From the NCBI GenBank assembly GCA_028679775.1, contig JAJRAX010000158.1, positions 1-6,293 of the forward strand: a stretch of DNA of 6,293 nt, given 5' to 3'. Below the pieces are notes generated by a model. That model saw only the letters and a list, made by a program, of their open reading frames with translations. It did not search any database and was not told the DNA's origin. Shown here piece by piece: positions 1 to 5,071 of this stretch. The number at the start of each line of letters is the position of its first letter. Within the stretch, counting starts at the first letter, position 1. Source of the DNA: Methanothrix sp. (GTDB lineage Archaea > Halobacteriota > Methanosarcinia > Methanotrichales > Methanotrichaceae). The translations under genes and the position numbers were made by a program.

Positions 1-78
1 AAGCTCCGCCCAAATAATGACTTGGCGCTAGAAAACCACCTTAAAAGCGTTCTTTATTCCCTACATGCGCGAAGTTAA
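1..78 (+). CDS. possible C-terminal tail of an upstream gene (partial)
   Basis: Frame 1 is open from the window edge to a TAA at 76-78 and would encode about 25 residues, beginning KLRPNNDLALENHLK. The other two plus frames close within 30 bases. The composition (Asn, Leu, Glu, Lys) is compatible with a protein tail, but no motif is recognisable and an open stretch this short is expected by chance. The gene start, if there is one, lies outside the window. Confidence 0.2.
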   Translation, partial: KLRPNNDLALENHLKSVLYSLHARS

Positions 79-84
79 GGATTC

Positions 85-115
85 AAATTACAGGGAAATT
101 ACAGCCAAATTGCAG
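85..115 (+). repeat. three phased direct repeats AAATTRCAG (11-bp spacing)
   Basis: AAATTACAG occurs at 85-93 and 96-104, and AAATTGCAG at 107-115. Start-to-start spacing is exactly 11 bp, so the copies lie on nearly the same face of the DNA helix. The same core returns at 276-305 in front of the terminase-like gene. Phased short repeats of this kind are typical of operator arrays or replication iterons; which applies here is not decidable from sequence alone. Confidence 0.7.
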
Positions 116-142
116 GGCGGAAGATTCTCATGTCGGAATTTG

Positions 143-162
143 GCAGGATAGCGCTATCCTGC
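143..162. repeat. perfect 20-bp palindrome
   Basis: GCAGGATAGCGCTATCCTGC is perfectly self-complementary with no spacer, and the flanking bases do not pair. It lies between the two AAATTACA repeat clusters in a stretch without a clear gene. No T-run follows on either strand, so it does not look like a terminator. A binding site for a dimeric regulator, or a cruciform or resolution-type site, is more likely. Confidence 0.75.
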
Positions 163-275
163 GATCGAAAATGACCTCTTAGAAGCATACGGGCTTGATG
201 AGATTTTGCAGCTCTTCTTGCGAGACGCTCATTTCTGCGATTCGGGCAGCATCGCCGTCGAGACTTCAAATCTTG

Positions 276-305
276 AAATTACCAAATTACAATTAAATTA
301 CAATT
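276..305 (+). promoter_or_regulatory. AAATTACAA repeat cluster with likely promoter of the HTH/terminase-like gene
   Basis: AAATTACAATT is present twice in exact 11-bp tandem (284-294 and 295-305), preceded by a shorter copy AAATTACC at 276-283. The stretch is strongly AT-rich beside GC-richer coding DNA. An archaeal TATA-like segment (AATTAAAT, about 291-298) lies about 24 bp upstream of the ATG at 318. That spacing fits a leaderless transcript starting at the ATG, which would explain the missing ribosome binding site. If so, the repeats overlap the promoter and could bind a repressor or activator. The promoter assignment is inference; the repeat is directly visible. Confidence 0.5.
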
Positions 306-317
306 TTGAAATGCAGG

Positions 318-875
318 ATGGAATCCATCGTGAAAGGCAAACGAGGAATACAGCTCTCAGATGAGGAAAAAGGACGAATTCGTGAATACATCGATTACCA
401 GAAGCTCTACAGCACTTCCCGGGAGAAGCTCGCCTCGATGATCCAGGCAGATCTGGGCATCGAGGTCTCCGGCGTCTCGGCTGCCAGGATCCGCAAGGAG
501 GCGTTCCAGGACATAGACACCGCCAACTCTCGCAAGGAAGCCGGCATTCGTGAGAAGATCCTGGAGCATGTCGAGCTCGAAGCTCCCAAGGTGCTCGGCT
601 ATATTCAGGATGAGATCTCCTCGCTTCGCACAAGAGCCTTTGGTGACAAAGAGAAGGGCATCGAAGCTGAGGAGATGAGCATCAACGAACGTGCTCGAGT
701 GAGCGGTGCCATTCTGGCGGCCTGCAAGACTCTGATCGAGATCATCGGCCCGCCCAAGCCCGACCGGCACATCACCACAACCATCGAGATCCTGGAGACT
801 GCGGATATTTCTGAGTTCATGAAATACGGGGACAAGGACCGCGGCACAGATACCTCCGGAGACCAGGAAAGCTGA
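318..875 (+). CDS. HTH protein, probable phage terminase small subunit-like
   Basis: This is a 185-residue, highly charged, almost entirely helical soluble protein with no signal peptide or membrane segment. Residues about 34-62 (REKLASMIQADLGIEV followed by SGVSAARIRKE) read as a helix-turn-helix. Long helices follow (about 76-145), then a Pro-rich turn (GPPKPDR, 144-150) and an acidic tail. Terminase small subunits recognise the packaging site with an N-terminal HTH and oligomerise through helices, and they are normally encoded just before the large subunit. A large-subunit nuclease remnant does occur 2.5 kb downstream on the same strand, with an opposite-strand cassette in between. The ATG at 318 is chosen because TTG 306 lies inside the repeat cluster and neither start has a ribosome binding site. 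The fold assignment is moderately supported; the terminase role rests on context and could be another viral DNA-binding protein. Confidence 0.6.
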   Translation: MESIVKGKRGIQLSDEEKGRIREYIDYQKLYSTSREKLASMIQADLGIEVSGVSAARIRKEAFQDIDTANSRKEAGIREKILEHVELEAPKVLGYIQDEISSLRTRAFGDKEKGIEAEEMSINERARVSGAILAACKTLIEIIGPPKPDRHITTTIEILETADISEFMKYGDKDRGTDTSGDQES

Positions 876-979
876 GCTTGGTCACGGCGAGTGGAATGAT
901 CTGCATTCCGGAGGTTTTGTGCATCCTGTCAAACCCACACTAAATCGCGAGGAACCGAATATCATTTGCAGATAATTAA

Positions 980-1001
980 GGCCCGGGTAAAAAGCCCGGC
1001 C
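980..1001 (-). terminator. weak hairpin with T5 loop downstream of the M6 gene
   Basis: CCGGG (983-987) pairs with CCCGG (995-999) around an A-rich loop, and GG/CC can extend the stem past a bulged C. Read on the minus strand, the loop gives a run of five T about 60 bases after the peptidase stop codon. Archaeal termination often needs only a T-run, so this may end the peptidase transcript. The run is short and the case is weak. The rest of 876-1054 shows nothing else convincing. Confidence 0.25.
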
Positions 1002-1054
1002 CAAAGACCTTGGATTTCCAATAGATGGTCCGGTTAAAATTTCCTGCAGCGCAT

Positions 1055-2950
1055 CTATTCGGGGACTATCTTTAGGGACCAGCGATTGAGCTGGCCTTTG
1101 TCCAGCGGTGCCAGATCTGCTACCTTCAAGGACCACTTCCCCATTATGGTCTCGCCTGCGAGCGTTGCGAGTTTCGGAGTCGTGTCAGCAGAATAGGTCT
1201 GCTTGAGGTTATCCTGGCCTACGCCAAACCTATTATGCAGGTCTATGCTCGTTCCCTTTGGCGATTTGAGAGTCACTTTAAGATCGCCTATATAGGTATG
1301 AGTTATATCAACAGAGACCTCCACGCTCTTTGCTTTGCCGGGAGCGTCGATATCAAAGGATCTCGTAATCCCCGTCTTTTTGTTATCCGGTATTTTCTGG
1401 GAAACGGCTTCTTCAACATATATTTCGTCGATCATACCATCATTCTTGACGAATTTGAATAGTATATTTGGCCCATCCCCAATATCCCTTAACTCAAGCT
1501 CCGACGACGTGCCATCCCACCACCTGCTATTGGGCTTTGTGGAGTCGCCAAAGCTCTGGTTCCTTGAACTGAACAGATCATCAGCATCGCCGGCGTTGAC
1601 CCCGTGCTCCAGATCAAATCGGTTGTCTGCTTGAACTAAGGAGCATTCGAAATGTTTTTGCTTCGTCATGAATTCGTATTCGTTGTCCCCAAGCTCATCC
1701 ACGTGCCAGATTGCAAGTCCAGAGCAGGGCAGTGATTTGTCCCTCTTCTCCTGGTTTCTAGCCTCAATTATGTAATACTCGACGGTGTCCTTGGCAATCT
1801 TGAAGAACTCATTAGTGCCAGCCTTGGCCGTGTAGGTATCCACTGCAAGGGGTGTCTCTTTGTCGGCCCATCCGGCCTTGCACTTGAGGTAAGCACAGGG
1901 CTGGACCGGGTTCTTATCATCGGGCCCGCCATAGGCCATGAGACAGTAATTACCGACGCCTGCAGACTGAATCCCCTCGTATCCATAGTCATAGAGATCG
2001 GGAAAGTCGCAGACCATGTGGCCATTTTCATGACAGAAGGTTGCCAGAGTCAACTGGCTGCCCATGTTTGTTATTTGGTAATCAAAGATCTTCTTCCCCT
2101 CACCTATATCGACAGGAGAAACCAGAGACCAGGAGTGGGGCCAGAGACCCTCGGACCAGTTGTTCACCGTCGGCCCGGCGTAAAATACGTTCAGAGCATA
2201 GACGAATCCCTCGTTATCCGCGCTCAGGCTGGAGAAATCGAATCCTTTTTCCTTGAGATCCTCGATGGCCTCGAATATCAGCTCACGGGCCCTCGATCCA
2301 TATGGTATGGCAGGATTGGTATAATAAGCCCTGTTGTTCTTGGCGGTATAATATGGAGTGACCACATTCGTGTAATTCACTCTCCCTCCAGAGATGTCGG
2401 AATAGTAATCATTGACGGAGCCAGAGTTTCCATAGCCTGCATAACCTTTTTGATTGCAGAAATTCTCGACATCCGACTTGGAGATTGTGCCTGGAACGTC
2501 GGGGAATTGGACAAGGATGCAGAGGCCCACATAGTCGCCTATTGTCTTACGTCTCGGTGGTGCCGCGATGATTCCCCTAGAGGCCATCGTCATTTTTTTT
2601 GCGTTCTTTTCCTCCTGGATTCGTTCCTGCCATCGAGTCATCCGAGTCATCTTGTTGAAGGACGCCCTGGCCATCTCTTTGGCAGCGGGCTCCGATATCC
2701 GTATGTGCTTTGGGATACCTAAAGCGGCAGGATCGGCAGTTCCCACTCGGGAGCCAGTCGGCTCCAGGAAGCTCTTATCGGCTGATAGCTTTGCATACTC
2801 ATAGAAGTTGTCCACCGGATTCTTAACCACGGTGTATCCATCCATAGTCTCGAAGACCGCATAATGCTGGTTACCCCAGCCCCGGAGGCTGATTTGAGTG
2901 CCGTCGGGCTGCGAAAATTCAAATTCTTTGTTAGAGAACGGTCTGGGCAT
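1055..2950 (-). CDS. M6-type zinc metallopeptidase with C-terminal P domain
   Basis: This is a 631-residue intact protein. Residues 1-95 resemble the M6 propeptide (QPDGTQISLRGWGNQHYAVF, then DGYTVV and a Tyr-Glu-Tyr-Ala motif). The peptidase domain spans about 135-400, with the zinc motif HENGH at 307-311, the family hallmark PDLYD at 317-321, and a Met-turn-like CLMAYGGP at 336-343. An Ig-like stretch follows, then from about 513 a proprotein-convertase P domain (THTYIGDLKVTLKSPKGTS). M6 enzymes such as immune inhibitor A are usually secreted, but no signal peptide, lipobox or transmembrane helix is visible here, and nine cysteines are present. Export by an unrecognised route, or intracellular action, is open. 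The start is ATG 2950: AGGAGG at 2964-2959 stands 8 bases upstream, whereas TTG 2956 would be only 2 bases from it. The gene follows a 54-aa ORF by four bases and is probably cotranscribed with it. It faces the terminase genes, suggesting cargo in the provirus. Confidence 0.92.
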   Translation of the reverse strand: MPRPFSNKEFEFSQPDGTQISLRGWGNQHYAVFETMDGYTVVKNPVDNFYEYAKLSADKSFLEPTGSRVGTADPAALGIPKHIRISEPAAKEMARASFNKMTRMTRWQERIQEEKNAKKMTMASRGIIAAPPRRKTIGDYVGLCILVQFPDVPGTISKSDVENFCNQKGYAGYGNSGSVNDYYSDISGGRVNYTNVVTPYYTAKNNRAYYTNPAIPYGSRARELIFEAIEDLKEKGFDFSSLSADNEGFVYALNVFYAGPTVNNWSEGLWPHSWSLVSPVDIGEGKKIFDYQITNMGSQLTLATFCHENGHMVCDFPDLYDYGYEGIQSAGVGNYCLMAYGGPDDKNPVQPCAYLKCKAGWADKETPLAVDTYTAKAGTNEFFKIAKDTVEYYIIEARNQEKRDKSLPCSGLAIWHVDELGDNEYEFMTKQKHFECSLVQADNRFDLEHGVNAGDADDLFSSRNQSFGDSTKPNSRWWDGTSSELELRDIGDGPNILFKFVKNDGMIDEIYVEEAVSQKIPDNKKTGITRSFDIDAPGKAKSVEVSVDITHTYIGDLKVTLKSPKGTSIDLHNRFGVGQDNLKQTYSADTTPKLATLAGETIMGKWSLKVADLAPLDKGQLNRWSLKIVPE

Positions 2951-2952
2951 AT

Positions 2953-3117
2953 TCAATTCCTCCTCTTACTTTTTCTAATATTGAATCCAGGATGCGTGGC
3001 GAATCCATTATTGAGAATAAGGTTTGCTTGTTGATGGGCTCTAGCTATTACATTGACAGTTAATGTATCACCCGCATTCATCCTTGGTGCAGCTGAAATA
3101 TGGTTCGTATCAGACAT
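2953..3117 (-). CDS. 54-aa small protein directly upstream of and coupled to the M6 peptidase
   Basis: This short gene begins at ATG 3117 with a GGAG motif (3127-3124) six bases upstream. It ends in TGA at 2955-2953, leaving only two bases before the peptidase ATG at 2950. The peptidase ribosome binding site lies inside its last codons, the arrangement expected for translational coupling. The product starts MSDTNHISAAPRMNAGDTLT and ends in a very basic tail (NIRKSKRRN). The middle is beta-rich (GDTLTVNVIARA) and there are no cysteines, signal peptide or membrane helix. I do not recognise the family. Because it is coupled to a protease with a propeptide, it could be a substrate, an inhibitor or chaperone, or a peptide matured by the enzyme; these are guesses. 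It could also be a leader ORF with no function in its product. The ribosome binding site and junction support translation. Confidence 0.65.
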   Translation of the reverse strand: MSDTNHISAAPRMNAGDTLTVNVIARAHQQANLILNNGFATHPGFNIRKSKRRN

Positions 3118-3170
3118 TTTAATCTCCGTTAAAAATATCGGATACAGCTAAAGATAGTGGACACCATCAC

Positions 3171-3182
3171 TATTATTTAAAA
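3171..3182 (-). promoter_or_regulatory. candidate TATA box for the small ORF-peptidase unit
   Basis: On the minus strand this reads TTTTAAATAATA, close to an archaeal TATA element. It is about 60 bases before the ATG at 3117, placing a transcription start near 3152 and giving a leader of about 35 bases that contains the GGAG motif. The purine-rich BRE normally found just upstream is poor, so the call is tentative. The surrounding 3118-3400 is AT-rich intergenic DNA with T-runs and no gene that I can support. Confidence 0.4.
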
Positions 3183-3403
3183 GTAATCAATCTTTCTTTT
3201 TTACTAAAGTAATTTTTACAAGAACTCCGTTTATCTTCTTCGATCTTCTGATATTGTCATCATTCTAACAAAACTATATATTGGATGAATAATAATAGTG
3301 TTTGCAGAAAATTGATTAATAACAGAAGCTTAATCGAAGCACTGCAAAGGCCAATGGACTGCAGGGTATAAGAGCTAATTCCAGCTTTGAACAGTATGTG
3401 TAA

Positions 3404-4012
3404 CCTGCAAGGGCCCTGGACCGCATCAAGGGCGTGGACTATCCGAAGATCATGGACCTCGTCATCGCCAGCACCCTGAGGCCGCAAAATGAGCAGGGGA
3501 CGACATACGGACCGCATATCTGCATGGATGCATCCGGCCTGGGGGCCCCCATCAGGGATTATCTGCTAAAGTCCGGCGTGATCAACGGCGGTAAATCTAT
3601 ATCCTTTGGTTTTCACAGGCGGGGAAGCTGCACGCTTCGATAAGGTGACCTTCAACTACAACATCAGCAAGAGCCTGATAATATCGAATTTTCTGAGCCT
3701 GATGCAGCGCAAAAGGTTCGACTACAGCCCCGGTCTGGAGGCATTGCCGCTGTTAAATCAGGAGATCTCTTCGTTCAAATATCATCTGACTTCTTCGGGC
3801 ATACCGGCTTTGATGCTGAAGTCGGGGCCCATGCCGATCTCATCTGCGCCATATGCATCCCACTGATCATCGGCGAGTGGCAGTTCCAGGTGCCGCCAGA
3901 GTATGACAGCGATGATTCTTCGGGGAAATACGAAGCCATTGAAATGTTCCCTGGCCTTGATGCATGCCTCCCTGGCAGCTTAAGCCGCATGGCCAAGGAA
4001 TATCTGGACTGA
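3404..4012 (+). pseudogene. phage terminase large subunit, C-terminal nuclease domain remnant
   Basis: About 200 codons of a terminase large subunit survive; intact proteins have about 450-600. The first part (frame from 3404) reads LDRIKGVDYPKIMDLV and then CMDASGLGAPIRDYL, the second acidic motif of the RNase H-like nuclease. Near 3597-3602 the frame is lost and resumes with YPLVFTGGEAARFDK, consistent with a 2-base loss from an ATAT run. It runs through ISKSLIISNF and LNQEISSFKYHLTSSG. Near 3801 one more base is missing, and the last part reads TGFDAEVGAHADLICA (the position of the family HDD motif) to the TGA at 4010-4012. The N-terminal ATPase with its Walker motifs is absent, as is the first nuclease Asp; the frame opens right after a TAA at 3401-3403. 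The gene cannot make a working packaging motor. It is a clear viral fossil, paired with the HTH protein at 318. Confidence 0.82.
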
Positions 4013-4037
4013 GGCCATTTACAGGAATCCGATAGAG

Positions 4038-4046
4038 AAGGAGGTG
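4038..4046 (+). promoter_or_regulatory. strong ribosome binding site AAGGAGGTG
   Basis: AAGGAGGTG matches almost fully the complement of the 16S rRNA tail, and GGAGG ends five bases before the ATG at 4050. It lies 25 bases after the large-terminase stop, where the next packaging or portal gene would start in a typical viral cluster. Confidence 0.6.
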
Positions 4047-4141
4047 TGAATGACCGTTCATCATAGGGACAAAGGCCCGCCTAGTGCTCGCGCTGCGATT
4101 GGACTCAAGCCGATTGAATTGCGACGGTCATATCGTGGGCC

Positions 4142-4160
4142 ATTGGTCGTTTCGACCAAT
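4142..4160. repeat. 8-bp perfect stem hairpin (ATTGGTCG/CGACCAAT)
   Basis: ATTGGTCG at 4142-4149 pairs perfectly with CGACCAAT at 4153-4160 around a TTT loop. It lies between the terminase side and the CGGC gene. On the plus strand an A-run, not a T-run, follows, so it is not a classical terminator for plus-strand genes. On the minus strand it comes after the T8 run and could stabilise the 3' end of the CGGC transcript. Confidence 0.6.
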
Positions 4161-4168
4161 CGACACCC

Positions 4169-4176
4169 AAAAAAAA
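4169..4176 (-). terminator. T8 run after the CGGC gene
   Basis: Read on the minus strand, eight consecutive T occur eight bases after the TAG of the CGGC gene, followed by the hairpin at 4160-4142. Oligo-T is the main archaeal termination signal, so this is the likely transcript end. Confidence 0.5.
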
Positions 4177-4184
4177 GCCTATTG

Positions 4185-4616
4185 CTACTTATTTAAGAGT
4201 ATATCAACCATTGTTTTCCGTGGCTGGTTGAACACGTCCTTTACTCTTTTCCTGAATTCATCGGATGTAATATGTTCCTCATGAGTTCCGATAATGAATT
4301 TTATATTCGGAAATTTTTCATTTAATGAATTCATATACTTTTCCCTGAACGGACAAAGCGCTTTCATGCAGTAGCTTAGATGCACCGCATCAATTCTGAA
4401 TTCTGTCAATGCCCTGATTCGGTTAATTAGCTTATCGGGACCCGTAAGAGTTGGACAGCCAGGGCAGTTAATGATCCCTACGAGATCCAGTGGTTCATCC
4501 ACAGGATAATCAGCAAAGGCACCTCTTCTCTTGCGCAAGTCCGCCAGACAGCTAACAGATGAGCATCCTAGGTCTTGTGTTGCATTCGAGCAAGTCAATA
4601 TTCCTATTCTCACCAT
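4185..4616 (-). CDS. CGGC-domain-like cysteine-rich protein
   Basis: This is a 143-residue soluble protein. It begins MVRIGILTCSN, has an N-terminal Cys cluster (C9, C18, C23), then RRGAFADYP and an IINCPGCPT motif (C51, C54), then LSYCMKALCPF (C83, C88) and GTHEEH near 110-115. The order (beta strand plus Cys, a KGAF-like segment, a CxGC motif, a Cys in an A/S-x-C context, a final T/WTH) matches the CGGC domain family, common in methanogens and anaerobes. The family motif CGGC is replaced here by CPGC. Family members are thought to bind metal or act in redox; the actual reaction is unknown. The ribosome binding site GAGG (4627-4624) is seven bases before the ATG. The gene is intact amid decayed neighbours, so it is probably recent cargo or still useful to the host. 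A run CGAAAAAAA at 4689-4679 could be a promoter element, but no good TATA box follows. Confidence 0.8.
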   Translation of the reverse strand: MVRIGILTCSNATQDLGCSSVSCLADLRKRRGAFADYPVDEPLDLVGIINCPGCPTLTGPDKLINRIRALTEFRIDAVHLSYCMKALCPFREKYMNSLNEKFPNIKFIIGTHEEHITSDEFRKRVKDVFNQPRKTMVDILLNK

Positions 4617-4728
4617 AGGTCAACCTCTTTTATCAACTTCATATCCTCTTGGAATATCACCCTAACGCGAAGGGCATTTTTTTCGTCCTAAATGAAGGAT
4701 AACTGCGAAAACGCCTCTACTGGAAGGA

Positions 4729-4888
4729 ATGAGTTCAAATAAGGGCAAAGATGCTTGGGCTCTATACCACAGCCCTCAATCCTGCTGTCGAGGCAGAGGC
4801 CACAAGGGCAGTATCGAAATAACTGGAAGAACTTGAAAGAAATGGCCTGGTCAAAACAGATGGGAAGGACTGGCAATGGACGGCCTGA
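4729..4888 (+). pseudogene. frameshifted small winged-helix-like protein overlapping the recombinase remnant
   Basis: Starting at ATG 4729 the frame reads MSSNKGKDAWAL. Near 4762-4766 it must move to the next frame, probably after a 2-base loss from a TATA run, to continue TTALNPAVEAEATRAVSK. A TAA (4820-4822) then interrupts it, and the frame resumes LEELERNGLVKTDGKDWQWT to TGA 4886-4888. The joined product is about 52 residues with a helix-helix-strand layout (ELERNGLV followed by a short hairpin) like the end of a winged helix. Its last 13 bases overlap the start of the recombinase frame at 4876, the compact arrangement usual for small regulators or excisionases beside integrases. I cannot name the family. 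The upstream frame stays open to a TGA at 4693, so the ATG could be internal to a larger lost gene. Confidence 0.5.
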
Positions 4889-5025
4889 TTGAAGGCTTTC
4901 GGCGGGATTGCCAAGTCAGAGGGATGGCCGAGAGATTTGTTGAATCCTATCTTAATTGCATCAAAATCTGCCGCAGATATCTGGCTGGCCAGGAGAAGGA
5001 TATTCTAACCCACATTCTTATGTAA
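4876..5025 (+). pseudogene. tyrosine recombinase (integrase), N-terminal domain remnant
   Basis: The frame from ATG 4876 encodes MDGLIEGFRRDCQVRGMAER, then FVESYLNCIKICRRYLAGQE and KDILT before HILM and a TAA (5023-5025). The pattern of an N-terminal helix, a short basic stretch, a residue in the 'T/S-x-x-S-Y' position (VESYL) and a second helix ending in a YLAG turn is that of the SAM-like DNA-binding domain of XerC/D-type integrases. The catalytic Arg-His-Arg-Tyr domain (about 200 more residues) is missing: similarity stops near 5013, right beside the end of the IS110 element. Insertion of that element or an associated deletion probably removed it. The start overlaps the preceding small gene. 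It fits an integrated provirus with the terminase genes. The domain is short, so a chance match remains possible. Confidence 0.55.
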
Positions 5026-5033
5026 AACTCCTT

Positions 5034-5071
5034 AAAACAAAGCGGGAGATGGTATCTATCCGCCCCCGCTT
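5034..5071 (-). terminator. hairpin plus T-run ending the IS110 transposase gene
   Basis: AAGCGGG (5040-5046) pairs perfectly with CCCGCTT (5065-5071), enclosing the transposase stop codon. On the minus strand the hairpin is followed by TGTTTT (5039-5034). The arrangement looks like an intrinsic terminator and probably also marks the distal end of the element. Confidence 0.45.

Larger units (their letters stand above)
4050..4196 (+). pseudogene. 48-aa stub of the gene after the large terminase
   Basis: From the ATG behind the strong ribosome binding site, the frame runs 48 codons (MTVHHRDKGPPSARAAIGLK at its start) to TAA at 4194-4196. The gene after a large terminase is often a portal protein, but nothing here identifies one. 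The last third covers a hairpin and an A8 run belonging to the end of the opposite CGGC gene, so genuine coding probably stops before about 4140 where the viral sequence was interrupted. I read it as a 5' stub; it might instead be a free-standing small protein or noncoding. Confidence 0.35.

Noticed and set aside
85..115. CRISPR-like short repeat cluster
   Set aside because: Repeats are 9 bp with 2-bp gaps; there are no spacers of 30-40 bp and no cas genes.
179..232. 17-codon minus-strand ORF, and the overlapping plus-strand frame containing EAYGLDEILQLF
   Set aside because: Both read like plausible helices, but neither has a start signal or sufficient length, and they exclude each other; possibly a gene fossil, not supportable.
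357..770. 137-codon open frame on the minus strand
   Set aside because: It lies antisense inside the HTH/terminase-like gene, with no start signal and no recognisable motif.
882..1136. 84-codon minus-strand frame
   Set aside because: It overlaps the end of the M6 gene in another frame and crosses the probable terminator; no coding signs.
2018..2722. 234-codon open frame on the plus strand
   Set aside because: It is fully antisense to the M6 peptidase coding region, has no ribosome binding site, and its composition follows from the opposite strand.
3260..3517. 85-codon minus-strand frame with a hydrophobic, Leu-rich C-terminal segment
   Set aside because: Half is the antisense of the terminase remnant and the rest is the translation of AT-rich intergenic DNA, which gives Leu/Ile by chance; no ribosome binding site.
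3540..3551. 12-bp palindrome TGGGGGCCCCCA
   Set aside because: It lies within the conserved Gly-Leu-Gly-Ala-Pro codons of the terminase nuclease motif; codon choice explains it.
4813..4826. GAAATAAC match to the MITE terminal repeat inside the small pseudogene
   Set aside because: Only a short core of about 10 bases agrees, with no partner repeat or duplication nearby; coincidental.
5026..5055. IS110 bridge RNA downstream of the transposase
   Set aside because: Only about 30 bases separate the stop from the recombinase remnant, too short for a bridge RNA; in the IS110 group it would be upstream of the transposase, beyond the window.
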